64,000 nucleotides of DNA from Paracoccaceae bacterium (GTDB lineage Bacteria; Pseudomonadota; Alphaproteobacteria; Rhodobacterales; Rhodobacteraceae), in the NCBI GenBank assembly GCA_018222585.1, contig JAAFAB010000004.1:62001-126000 (forward strand), in the 5' to 3' direction. Of this stretch, positions 8,911 through 17,420 are shown one piece after another. The position numbers and the translations under genes are program-made. Positions within the stretch are counted from its first letter, which is position 1, and each line of letters starts with the position of its first letter. Below the pieces are notes generated by a model. The model was not told the DNA's origin. It worked only from the letters and a program-made list of their open reading frames with translations, and made no database searches.

Positions 8911-10460
8911 CCCGCGTCCTGGAACTTGACGGGATCACCAAGCGCTTCGGCGCCGTCACCGCGAACGAGGATGTCTCGCTGCATCTCGACCGGGGCGAAA
9001 TCGTTGCCCTGCTGGGGGAAAACGGCGCTGGCAAGACGACGCTGATGTCGATCCTCTTCGGCCATTATACCGCTGACGAGGGCACGGTGAAGGTCGAGGG
9101 GGCCGAGCTGCCGCCCGGCAAGTCCCGCGCCGCGATCAAGGCGGGCGTCGGCATGGTTCACCAGCATTTCGCGCTGGCGCCCAACCTGACGGTGCTCGAC
9201 AACGTGATGACGGGAACCGAGAGCCTTTGGAAACTGCGCTCGGACCGCCGTGCGGGTCGCAAGCGTCTGGTCGAGCTGTCCGAACGCTTTGGCCTGAAGG
9301 TCGATCCGGACGCCCGCGTATCGGAACTGTCCGTCGGCGAATGTCAGCGGGTCGAGATCCTGAAGGCGCTCTACAATGACGCCCGCATCCTGATCCTGGA
9401 TGAACCCACGGCGGTGCTGACCGCGCAGGAGGCCGAGGGCCTTTTCGCCACGCTGAAGGACATGGCCGCGAAGGGGCTGTCGCTGATCTTCATCTCTCAC
9501 AAGCTGGGCGAGGTGATGTCGGCCTCGGACCGGGTGGTCGTGCTGCGGCGCGGCAAGGTGGTGGCCGAACGGCGCACCTCCGAGACCTCGAAAGAGGAAC
9601 TGGCCGAGCTGATGGTGGGCCGCGCGGTGAAACGTCCTGAGCGGCCCCCGGCGACGCCTGGCGCGGTGCTGCTGGAGGCGGTCGATCTCAGCCTCGGCGG
9701 GCGCGGCGGGGCCTCGCTGAAATCCGTCAACTTCCGGCTTCATGCCAATGAGACCCTCGGCGTGATCGGCGTCTCGGGCAACGGCCAGACGACGCTGGCG
9801 GGGGTGGTCTCTGGCCTTCATGCGCCGGACGGTGGCGCGCTGCTGGTCGAGGGGCACGAGGTCGATCGCTTCGACGTGCCCCATGCGATCGCCTCGGGCA
9901 TCGGGCGCATCCCCGAGGACCGCAATGCGGAAGGCTCCATCGGCGACATGGCGACCTGGGAAAACGCGGTGCTGGAGCGGATCTGGGCGCCGGAGTTTTC
10001 GAGGGGCGGCGTCGTGAAGCGCGCTGCGGCACGGGCCGAAACACAGGGGATCATCGACACTTACGACGTGAGGGGCGCGACGGTGGACGGGCGTATCCGG
10101 CTGCTCTCGGGCGGCAACATGCAGAAGCTGATCCTGGGGAGGGTGCTGAACGCGGGCCCGAAGATCCTGGTCGCCGCGCAGCCCAGCCGGGGGCTGGACG
10201 AGGGCGCCATCGCGGGCGTTCATGAACGCTTGCTGGAGGCCCGGGGCCGGGGCGCCGGCGTGCTGCTGATCTCCGAGGACCTGGACGAGGTCATGGCCCT
10301 GTCCGACCGCATCTGCGCCATCGTGAACGGGCGGCTCTCGCCCGCGATCCCGGCTGAGAAGGCCAATTCCCAGCTTCTGGGGCTGATGATGGCGGGCGAC
10401 TGGTCCGCCGCCGAACAGATCGAGGCCGGGACGGCCCGGGGGACTGCCGATGCGCTTTGA
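8907..10460 (+). CDS. BMP-type ABC transporter double ATPase
   Basis: Cytoplasmic ATPase of 517 residues with two nucleotide-binding domains of the sugar/nucleoside importer type. First domain: Walker A GENGAGKTT, signature LSVGECQR, Walker B ILILDEPT. Second domain is degenerate as usual in this class: Walker A-like GVSGNGQTT, signature LSGGNMQK, and AAQPSRGLDEGA instead of a canonical Walker B. The ATG overlaps the amidase stop by 4 nt, and the downstream permease overlaps its end by 11 nt, so the genes are translationally coupled. Confidence 0.93.
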   Translation: MTRVLELDGITKRFGAVTANEDVSLHLDRGEIVALLGENGAGKTTLMSILFGHYTADEGTVKVEGAELPPGKSRAAIKAGVGMVHQHFALAPNLTVLDNVMTGTESLWKLRSDRRAGRKRLVELSERFGLKVDPDARVSELSVGECQRVEILKALYNDARILILDEPTAVLTAQEAEGLFATLKDMAAKGLSLIFISHKLGEVMSASDRVVVLRRGKVVAERRTSETSKEELAELMVGRAVKRPERPPATPGAVLLEAVDLSLGGRGGASLKSVNFRLHANETLGVIGVSGNGQTTLAGVVSGLHAPDGGALLVEGHEVDRFDVPHAIASGIGRIPEDRNAEGSIGDMATWENAVLERIWAPEFSRGGVVKRAAARAETQGIIDTYDVRGATVDGRIRLLSGGNMQKLILGRVLNAGPKILVAAQPSRGLDEGAIAGVHERLLEARGRGAGVLLISEDLDEVMALSDRICAIVNGRLSPAIPAEKANSQLLGLMMAGDWSAAEQIEAGTARGTADAL

Positions 10461-11502
10461 AAGACGAGACCACCCGTCGCGGGGCCTGACCCTGCTGGCG
10501 CCCCTCGGCGCGATCCTCGCGGCCCTGCTGGGCGCGGGGGTGCTGATCGCCATCGCCGGGGCCAACCCGCTGGAAGCCTACGGGTTGATCCTGAAGGGCG
10601 CGCTTGGCTCGCGCCTTGGCTTTTCCGAGATGCTGACCCGCGCGACACCGCTGATCCTGACCGGCCTTGCCGCCGCCGTCGCCTTCCGGGCGCGGCTGTG
10701 GAACATCGGCGGAGAGGGGCAGTTCTACATGGGCGCGCTGGCTGTCGCGGCCTTCGGGATGATCCCGGCGATTGCCGGGCTGCCCGCGCCGCTGGCCATC
10801 CTGCTGTGCCTGATCGCCGGGGCCGTCGCGGGGATGGTGCTGCTGTTGCTGCCGCTCGGCCTGCGGCTGAAGTTCGGCGTTGACGAGGTGGTCACCACGC
10901 TGCTGCTGAACTTCGTCGCCGTGCTCTTCGTCTCGCTGATGATCGAGGGGGCGATGAAGGACCCGCTGGCCTTCGGCTGGCCGCAATCGGTGCCGGTGCC
11001 CGACAGCGCCGTGCTGCCCAAGCTGATGGAACGCACCCGCCTGCACGCCGGTCTGGTCATCGCCGTAGTCATGGCGGTGGCGGTCTGGTGGATCCAGTCG
11101 CGCACTGTCTTCGGGATGCGCGCCCGCGCTGCGGGCCTGAACCCGCGCGCCGCCTCCTTCGCGGGTGTGCCGCTTGGCCGGACGCTGATCGTCGTCGCTT
11201 GCCTTTCGGGGGGGATGGCGGGCCTTGCGGGCGCGATCGAGGTCATGGGGGTGAAGGGCTACGTCAGCACCGACCTCTCGCCCAGCTACGGCTATTCCGG
11301 CATCATCATCGCCATGCTGGCCAACCTGAACCCGCTGGGCGTGATCGCCGCCGCGCTCTTCTCGGCGGTGATGTTCGTCGGCGCCGACAGCATGAGCCGC
11401 GCCCTGGGCATCCCCAGCTATATCGCCGATGTCACCGTCGCCCTGTCGCTGCTGACCATGCTGGTGGCGATCTTCCTGACCCAGTACAGGATCCGCAAAT
11501 GA
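10450..11502 (+). CDS. BMP-type ABC transporter permease, first subunit
   Basis: Inner-membrane permease of 350 residues, BPD_transp_2 family, pairing with the next gene to form the pore of a nucleoside-class importer. Several hydrophobic helices are visible, including LLAPLGAILAALLGAGVLIA near the N-terminus. The segment FRARLWNIGGEGQFYMGALA is characteristic of the YufP-like subunit. The cytoplasmic region AGLNPRAASFAGVPLGRT probably contacts the ATPase. It overlaps the ATPase gene by 11 nt and the second permease by 4 nt. Confidence 0.93.
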   Translation: MRFERRDHPSRGLTLLAPLGAILAALLGAGVLIAIAGANPLEAYGLILKGALGSRLGFSEMLTRATPLILTGLAAAVAFRARLWNIGGEGQFYMGALAVAAFGMIPAIAGLPAPLAILLCLIAGAVAGMVLLLLPLGLRLKFGVDEVVTTLLLNFVAVLFVSLMIEGAMKDPLAFGWPQSVPVPDSAVLPKLMERTRLHAGLVIAVVMAVAVWWIQSRTVFGMRARAAGLNPRAASFAGVPLGRTLIVVACLSGGMAGLAGAIEVMGVKGYVSTDLSPSYGYSGIIIAMLANLNPLGVIAAALFSAVMFVGADSMSRALGIPSYIADVTVALSLLTMLVAIFLTQYRIRK

Positions 11503-12440
11503 GCACGCTTCTCGATATCCTTTCCTCCATCGGCATGTGGGAGGCGGTGCTGCGCATCGCCACGCCGCTGATCTTCGGCACCCTTGGCGTGCTGCTCTGC
11601 GAACGGGTCGGGGTGCTGAACCTCGGGATCGAGGGGATCATGACCTTCGGCGCCATGGTCGGCTGGCTGACCGTCTACTCGGGCGGAGACCTCTGGACCG
11701 GGATGCTGGCCGCCGCCGCCGCCGGGGCGCTGTTCGGGCTGCTGCACGCGATGATGACGGTGCCGCTTGGCCTGTCCCAGCACGTCACGGGCCTTGGCAT
11801 CACGCTCTTTGCCTCCAGCCTGTCCTATTACATCTTCCGCCTCGCGGTGCCGACGGCCTCGTCGCCGCCGACGGTGACGCCGTTCAAGCCGCTGCCGATC
11901 CCGGGCCTGTCCGAGATCCCTTTCGTGGGACCGGTGCTGTTCAGCCAGACCCCGCCGACCTACCTTGCGCTGGCGCTGGTGGCGCTGCTGGCCTTCGGGC
12001 TCTACCGCACGCCGCTTGGCCTGGCGCTGCGGATGACGGGCGAGAACCCCCATGCCGCCGATGCCCAGGGCCTCGACCCCATCGGGCTGCGCATCGGGGC
12101 GATCATGGCGGGGTCCGCCCTGATGGCCATGGGCGGGGCCTTCCTGACGCTGGCGGCCTTCAACAGCTTCTTCCCGACGATGATCCAGGGGCGCGGCTGG
12201 ATCTGCGTGGCGCTGGTGGTCTTTGCCTCATGGCGGCCGCAGCGGGCGCTGCTTGGCGCGCTGCTGTTTGCCTTCTTCGACGCCTTCCAGCTGCGGTTGC
12301 AGACGGTGGTCGACGGGGTGCCCTACCAGCTGTTCCTGATGCTGCCCTACCTGTTGTCGATCCTGGCACTGATCCTGATGGCGCGGCGCGCGCGGGTTCC
12401 GCAGGCGCTGATGCAGCCCTATCGGCGGGGCGAGCGTTAG
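11499..12440 (+). CDS. BMP-type ABC transporter permease, second subunit
   Basis: Inner-membrane permease of 313 residues, YufQ-like partner of the preceding subunit. The segment CERVGVLNLGIEGIMTFGAM is the conserved family signature, and TGENPHAADAQGLDPIGLRIG is the cytoplasmic coupling region. The ATG at 11499 overlaps the preceding stop (ATGA); an upstream in-frame ATG at 11088 would lie inside the first permease and add unrelated residues. This is the last gene of the 6435-12440 operon; no catabolic gene follows on this strand. Confidence 0.93.
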   Translation: MSTLLDILSSIGMWEAVLRIATPLIFGTLGVLLCERVGVLNLGIEGIMTFGAMVGWLTVYSGGDLWTGMLAAAAAGALFGLLHAMMTVPLGLSQHVTGLGITLFASSLSYYIFRLAVPTASSPPTVTPFKPLPIPGLSEIPFVGPVLFSQTPPTYLALALVALLAFGLYRTPLGLALRMTGENPHAADAQGLDPIGLRIGAIMAGSALMAMGGAFLTLAAFNSFFPTMIQGRGWICVALVVFASWRPQRALLGALLFAFFDAFQLRLQTVVDGVPYQLFLMLPYLLSILALILMARRARVPQALMQPYRRGER

Positions 12441-12780
12441 GCGCGCGCCCTCACGTCTGATCGCCAGACGGCGCGTCTCTGCCCGGGGCGCGCCGTTGTC
12501 ATTTCCACGATCTCCGGGGCGCGGTGTTCACGGGCATGGGGCGACCCTTGTCGGGCTTGTCCGGTCCCGTGCCGGGGTGCAGCCTGAGCGTCAGAACCGC
12601 CCCCGACCACCCCCCGGACCGGCATGTTTCCGCGCTGCGGCATGGCTGCCCGGCTGCGTCCTCACGCGGGCGTGATCTTATAAGGTGCTGAAAAAGTACG
12701 ACTATTATCCGGCTTTACAGAATCAAATAAGTCATACTTAATTCTTTTCACGAACAGATCCTGTTCGAAGGGAGGAAACC
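12441..12780 (+). other. 340-nt intergenic region before ytfQ
   Basis: No convincing gene. Near its start a weak hairpin (ACGGCGCG 12468-12475 with CGCGCCGT 12489-12496, 13-nt loop) may end the BMP operon. The last 110 nt become much more AT-rich than the surroundings, as expected for a promoter, and hold the inverted repeat annotated separately. GGGAGGAAACC just before 12781 supplies the ribosome binding site of ytfQ. Confidence 0.6.
12694..12739. promoter_or_regulatory. inverted-repeat operator candidate upstream of ytfQ
   Basis: Half-sites AAGTACGACT (12694-12703) and AGTCATACTT (12730-12739) are inverted copies differing at one base, separated by 26 nt in an AT-rich stretch 40-90 nt before ytfQ. 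The GntR-type gene at the end of the same operon is the obvious candidate binder; this assignment is inference. Confidence 0.5.
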
Positions 12781-13734
12781 ATGAAACTCAAATCCACGCT
12801 CCTCGCGAGCGCCGTTACACTGTTGCCTGTCGCCGGGTTGGCTGCCGACATGACCGTCGGCTTCTCTCAGATCGGATCGGAATCCGGCTGGCGTGCTGCC
12901 GAGACCACCGTCACCCGCCAGGAGGCGGAGTCGCGCGGCATCGACCTGAAATTCGCCGATGCGCAGCAGAAGCAGGAAAACCAGATCAAGGCCCTGCGCA
13001 GCTTCATCGCCCAGGGCGTCGACGCGATCCTGCTGGCACCGGTCGTCGCGACCGGCTGGGATCAGGTGCTGGAAGAGGCCGCCGATGCCGAGATCCCGGT
13101 GGTGCTGCTGGACCGCACCGTGGACGCGGACGAAAGCCTCTACCTGACCGCCGTGACTTCGGACCTCGTGCACGAAGGCAACGTGGCCGGTCAGTGGCTG
13201 GTTGACGAGGTGGCCGGGGAAGAGTGCCGCGTGGTCGAACTGCAGGGCACCACCGGCTCGTCGCCCGCCATCGACCGCAAGACCGGCTTCGAGCAGGCGC
13301 TGGACGGCCATGACAACCTGGAGATCGTGCGCAGCCAGACCGGCGACTTCACGCGGTCTCAGGGCAAGGTCGTGATGGAAAGCTTCCTGAAGGCCGAGGG
13401 CGGAGAGAACATCTGCGCGCTCTATGCCCATAACGACGACATGGCCGTCGGCGCGATCCAGGCGATCAAGGAAGCCGGGCTGGCGCCGGGCGAGGACATC
13501 CTGATCGTCGCCATCGACGCCGTGCCGGATGCCCACCTGGCGATTGCCCAGGGCGAGATGAACGCCACCATCGAGCTGACGCCGAACATGGCGGGCCCGG
13601 CGCTTGACGCGCTGGAAGCCTATCTCGCCGACGGCACCACGCCGCCGAAGTGGATCCAGACCGAAAGCAAGCTCTATACTGCCGCGGATGACAACCAGGC
13701 GGTCTACGAGATGAAGAAGGACCTGGGCTACTGA
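12781..13734 (+). CDS. ytfQ: galactofuranose-type ABC transporter substrate-binding protein YtfQ
   Basis: Periplasmic sugar-binding protein of 317 residues, highly similar throughout to E. coli YtfQ, which binds galactofuranose. Shared stretches include MTVGFSQIGSESGWRAAET, QQKQENQIKALRSF, GVDAILLAPVVATGWD, RSQTGDFTRSQGK, YAHNDDMAVGAIQAIKEAGL and ELTPNMAGPALDALE. A short signal peptide ends at LPVAGLAAD. GGAGGAAACC precedes the ATG. It heads the ytfQRT-yjfF operon and is separated from the ATPase by a hairpin. Binding of other furanose or pyranose sugars cannot be excluded. Confidence 0.95.
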   Translation: MKLKSTLLASAVTLLPVAGLAADMTVGFSQIGSESGWRAAETTVTRQEAESRGIDLKFADAQQKQENQIKALRSFIAQGVDAILLAPVVATGWDQVLEEAADAEIPVVLLDRTVDADESLYLTAVTSDLVHEGNVAGQWLVDEVAGEECRVVELQGTTGSSPAIDRKTGFEQALDGHDNLEIVRSQTGDFTRSQGKVVMESFLKAEGGENICALYAHNDDMAVGAIQAIKEAGLAPGEDILIVAIDAVPDAHLAIAQGEMNATIELTPNMAGPALDALEAYLADGTTPPKWIQTESKLYTAADDNQAVYEMKKDLGY

Positions 13735-13778
13735 TCCCGGTCGTGTCCCGGGGCCAAGGGTCCCGGGGCGCATCGGTC

Positions 13779-13820
13779 GCTGCCCGGCCCGTCGTGGGAT
13801 TCTCCATGATGCCGGGCAGC
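13779..13820 (+). terminator. intercistronic hairpin between ytfQ and ytfR
   Basis: A perfect 10-bp inverted repeat, GCTGCCCGGC (13779-13788) and GCCGGGCAGC (13811-13820), with a 22-nt loop and no T-run. It probably stabilises the ytfQ message or attenuates downstream transcription, raising the ratio of binding protein to transporter. Confidence 0.6.
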
Positions 13821-13858
13821 GCCTAGGACCTTCGGACGGCCCAAGACGAGTTGACGCA

Positions 13859-15376
13859 ATGCCAGATCCCACCCGCCCGCTGCTTCATGCCAGCGGGATT
13901 TCCAAATTCTTCCCCGGCGCCGTGGCCCTTGACGAGGTCGAGCTGACGCTGCTCCCCGGCGAGGTCCATGCGCTTCTGGGCGAAAACGGCGCGGGCAAGT
14001 CCACGCTGATCAAGTGCCTGACCGGGGCCTATCGCCGCGACGGCGGCACGATCACCCTGGACGGGGCCGAGATCGACCCCGTATCGACCAACGAAAGCCA
14101 GGCGCTCGGCATCGGCACGGTCTACCAGGAGGTCAACCTGCTGCCCAACCTGACCGTGGCCGAGAACCTCTTTCTGGGCCGCCAGATCACCCGGGGCGGG
14201 CTGCTGCGCCGCCGCGCGATGATCCGCGCCGCCCGCGAGGTGCTGCTGGATTACGGTCTGGATATCGACCCGGCCGAGCCGCTGACCAGCTACTCGGTCG
14301 CCGTGCAGCAGGTGGTCGCCATCGCCCGCGCGGTCGAGATGTCGGGCAAGGTGCTGATCCTCGACGAACCCACGGCCTCGCTGGACCGCGAAGAGGTGCA
14401 ACTGGTCTTCTCGGTCATCCGCAAGCTGCGCGAGCGCGGGCTGGCGGTGGTCTTCATCACCCATTTCCTCGACCAGGTCTTCGAGATTTCCGACCGCGCC
14501 ACCGTGCTGCGCAATGGCCGCGTGGTGGGAGAGCGGGATCTCAGCCAGGTCACGCCGAACGATATCGTCACCCTGATGCTGGGCCGCCAGCTGGAAGAGC
14601 GCGTGCATGAACGCAAGGGCGGCCGCGCCGGCGAGGTGCTGGTCGAGGTCGAGGCCCTCGGCAAGCGCGGCATGATCGAGCCCTTCGACCTGACCATCCA
14701 CCAAGGCGAGGTCGTCGGCCTTGCCGGGCTGCTCGGCTCGGGGCGGACCGAGACGGCGAACCTGCTGTTCGGCGCCGTGCAGGGCGATCAGGGACGCCTG
14801 CGCAAGCGCGGGCGCGAGATCCGTATCACCCGCCCACGCGATGCGATCACCCAGCGGTTCGCGCTCTGCCCCGAGGATCGCAAGACCGACGGCATCGTCG
14901 GCGACCTCTCGGTGCGCGACAACATCATCCTTGCGCTGCAGGCCCGGCAGGGCTGGACGCGGCCGCTGCCGCGCGCCAAGGTCAACGAGATCGCCGAGCA
15001 CTACGTGCGGGCGCTGGATATCCGGCTGGCCAGCCTCGACATGCCGATCCGGCTGCTGTCGGGGGGCAACCAGCAGAAGGCGCTTCTGGCGCGCTGGCTG
15101 GCAACCCAGCCCGAGTTGCTGATCCTCGACGAACCCACGCGCGGCATCGACGTCGGCGCCCATGCCGAGATCATCGCCCTGATCGAGCGCCTGCGCGAAG
15201 AGGGGATGGCGCTGCTCGTCGCCTCCTCCGAGCTGGAAGAGCTGGTGGCCTATTCGACCCGGGTCGTGGTGCTGCGTGACCGCCGCCAGGTCGGAGAGCT
15301 GACCGGCGACCAGATCACCCCGTCCAACATCGTCGCCGCCATCGCCGCCGAAGAGCCGAAGGAGGCCACAGCCTGA
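13859..15376 (+). CDS. ytfR: galactofuranose-type ABC transporter ATPase YtfR
   Basis: Cytoplasmic double ATPase of 505 residues in the sugar (MglA/RbsA/YtfR) class. First domain has Walker A GENGAGKST, Walker B VLILDEPTASLD, and a degenerate signature in TSYSVAVQQVVAIARA, as is usual for YtfR. Second domain has GLLGSGRTET in place of Walker A, LLSGGNQQKALLARWL as signature, and LLILDEPTRGIDVGAHAEI. It lies between ytfQ and ytfT and overlaps ytfT by 1 nt (TGATG). Confidence 0.93.
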   Translation: MPDPTRPLLHASGISKFFPGAVALDEVELTLLPGEVHALLGENGAGKSTLIKCLTGAYRRDGGTITLDGAEIDPVSTNESQALGIGTVYQEVNLLPNLTVAENLFLGRQITRGGLLRRRAMIRAAREVLLDYGLDIDPAEPLTSYSVAVQQVVAIARAVEMSGKVLILDEPTASLDREEVQLVFSVIRKLRERGLAVVFITHFLDQVFEISDRATVLRNGRVVGERDLSQVTPNDIVTLMLGRQLEERVHERKGGRAGEVLVEVEALGKRGMIEPFDLTIHQGEVVGLAGLLGSGRTETANLLFGAVQGDQGRLRKRGREIRITRPRDAITQRFALCPEDRKTDGIVGDLSVRDNIILALQARQGWTRPLPRAKVNEIAEHYVRALDIRLASLDMPIRLLSGGNQQKALLARWLATQPELLILDEPTRGIDVGAHAEIIALIERLREEGMALLVASSELEELVAYSTRVVVLRDRRQVGELTGDQITPSNIVAAIAAEEPKEATA

Positions 15377-16431
15377 TGTCCGCCACCACATCCTCCGTCT
15401 TCAAGCGCATCCTGCCGCAGCTGATCATCCTCGCGGTGGTGCTGGCGCTGAACGTCATCGTCTTCCCCGGCTTCCTCAATATCGAGGTCCACAACGGCCG
15501 AATCTTCGGCAACCTGATCGACGTGCTGAACCGCGGTGCGCCCGTCGCGCTGCTGTGCATCGGCATGACGCTGGTGATCGCCACGCGCGGCATCGACCTG
15601 TCGGTCGGCGCGGTCATGGCCATCGCGGGGGCCACGGCGGCCTCGCTGGTCAGCGACGGGCACCACTGGACGACCTCGCTGCTTGGCGCGCTGCTGGTCG
15701 GCTCGCTCTGCGGGTTGTGGAACGGCTTCCTTGTGGCGGTGCTGCGCATCCAGCCCATCGTCGCGACATTGGTGCTGATGGTCGCCGGGCGCGGCATAGC
15801 CCAGCTGATCACCGAGGGCACCATCCTGACCTTCATCGACCCCGGGCTGATCCGCCTCGGCGCGGGCACGATCATCGGCATCCCGACGCCCATCCTGATC
15901 TGGATCGCGCTCGGGGCAGGGGCGATCCTTGCGGTGCGCCGCACGGCCCTTGGCATGCTGATCGAGGCCATAGGCATCAACGAGGCCTCCTCGCGCCTCG
16001 CCGGCATCAACTCCCGCGTGCTGCTGATCTGCGTCTACGCCATGACCGGCCTCTGCGCCGCGCTGGCCGGTGTCATTGTCGCCGCCGACATCAAGGGCGC
16101 GGATGCCAACAATGCCGGGCTCTGGCTTGAGCTGGATGCGATCCTTGCGGTGGTCATCGGCGGCAACTCCCTGCTCGGCGGGCGGTTTTCCATCCTCGCC
16201 TCGCTTCTGGGGGCGCTGATCATCCAGTCGGTGAACTCGCTGATCCTGCTCTCGGGGATGCCGCCTGAATTCAACCTGATCATCAAGTCGGTGCTGATCC
16301 TCTGCATCCTGGTCATCCAGTCGCCCAAGGTCGGCCATCTCATCTACATGCTGCGGGCCTCCAGCCTGCATGTCCCCCCGCCCGAGACCCCCTCGCGGCG
16401 CGTGCTGACGCCCAAGGAGGACGCACAGTGA
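15376..16431 (+). CDS. ytfT: galactofuranose-type ABC transporter permease YtfT
   Basis: Inner-membrane permease of 351 residues in the ribose/galactose permease family (BPD_transp_2). The N-terminal half has ALLCIGMTLVIATRGIDLSV, the family hallmark, and the C-terminal half AILAVVIGGNSLLGGRFSIL. About eight to ten hydrophobic helices can be seen. Order and overlap with ytfR and yjfF match the enterobacterial ytfQRT-yjfF arrangement, which is the basis for the name. The cytoplasmic tail (PPPETPSRRVLTPKEDAQ) is longer than needed for a helix bundle. Confidence 0.92.
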   Translation: MSATTSSVFKRILPQLIILAVVLALNVIVFPGFLNIEVHNGRIFGNLIDVLNRGAPVALLCIGMTLVIATRGIDLSVGAVMAIAGATAASLVSDGHHWTTSLLGALLVGSLCGLWNGFLVAVLRIQPIVATLVLMVAGRGIAQLITEGTILTFIDPGLIRLGAGTIIGIPTPILIWIALGAGAILAVRRTALGMLIEAIGINEASSRLAGINSRVLLICVYAMTGLCAALAGVIVAADIKGADANNAGLWLELDAILAVVIGGNSLLGGRFSILASLLGALIIQSVNSLILLSGMPPEFNLIIKSVLILCILVIQSPKVGHLIYMLRASSLHVPPPETPSRRVLTPKEDAQ

Positions 16432-17420
16432 TCCGCTCGACCCACCTGCCGCTGCTGGTCACGCTGCTGACCTTCGTGCTGGCCTATGCCCTCTGCGCGG
16501 CGCAATACCCGGCGATGCTTTCGACCCGTGTCGTGGCCAACCTGCTGACCGACAACGCTTTCCTCGGCATCGTCGCGGTCGGCATGACCTTCGTCATCCT
16601 TTCGGGCGGCATCGACCTTTCCGTCGGTTCAGTCATCGCCTTCACCGGGGTCTTCCTGGCGGTGGTGCTGCGCGACACCTCGATCCACCCGCTGACCGCC
16701 TTCGTGCTGGTGCTGGCGCTGACCACCGCTTTCGGCGCGGCCATGGGGGCGGTGATCCACTACCTTGAAATGCCGCCCTTCATCGTCACCCTGGCGGGGA
16801 TGTTCTTTGCCCGCGGCGCGGCCTACGTGCTGTCCACCGACAGCGTGCCGATCGAACACGAGTTCTACGATTTCCTGCAATCGCTCTACTACAAGGCGCC
16901 GGGCGGCGGGCGGTTCCGGTTGATCGGGGCGGTGATGTTGCTGGCCTTCGTGGCCGGCGGGCTGGTGCTGCACCGTACCCGGCTGGGCCAGAACGTCTAC
17001 GCCCTTGGCGGCGGCGTCGCCACGGCGCGCCTGATGGGGGTGCCGCTGGCCCGGACCACGGTGTCGATCTACGCCATCTCGGGCGGGCTGGCGGGCCTCG
17101 CGGGGATCGTCTTCTCGCTCTACACCTCGGCGGGCTATTCGCTGGCGACGGTGGGGGTCGAGCTGGACGCCATCGCGGCGGTGGTCATCGGCGGCACGCT
17201 GCTGTCGGGCGGCTACGGCTTTGTCGCGGGCACCTTCTTCGGCATCCTGATCATGGGGCTGATCCAGACCTACATCGTCTTCGACGGGACATTGTCGAGT
17301 TGGTGGACTAAGATCGTCATCGGAGCGCTGCTCTTCGCCTTCATCCTGCTGCAAAAGGGACTGACTTGGGCCACGACAAGCCGAAAGAGAGTTCGGACTG
17401 GCTCCGCCACGCCGTCATGA
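16428..17420 (+). CDS. yjfF: galactofuranose-type ABC transporter permease YjfF
   Basis: Second inner-membrane permease of the sugar importer, 330 residues. GIVAVGMTFVILSGGIDLSV and ELDAIAAVVIGGTLLSGGYG are the paired family signatures seen also in ytfT. It starts at GTG 16428, overlapping ytfT by 4 nt, with AAGGAGG upstream. The last 18 codons overlap the GntR gene if that gene starts at TTG 17366, so the final residues (ATTSRKRVRTGSATPS) are less conserved-looking. Confidence 0.92.
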   Translation: MIRSTHLPLLVTLLTFVLAYALCAAQYPAMLSTRVVANLLTDNAFLGIVAVGMTFVILSGGIDLSVGSVIAFTGVFLAVVLRDTSIHPLTAFVLVLALTTAFGAAMGAVIHYLEMPPFIVTLAGMFFARGAAYVLSTDSVPIEHEFYDFLQSLYYKAPGGGRFRLIGAVMLLAFVAGGLVLHRTRLGQNVYALGGGVATARLMGVPLARTTVSIYAISGGLAGLAGIVFSLYTSAGYSLATVGVELDAIAAVVIGGTLLSGGYGFVAGTFFGILIMGLIQTYIVFDGTLSSWWTKIVIGALLFAFILLQKGLTWATTSRKRVRTGSATPS

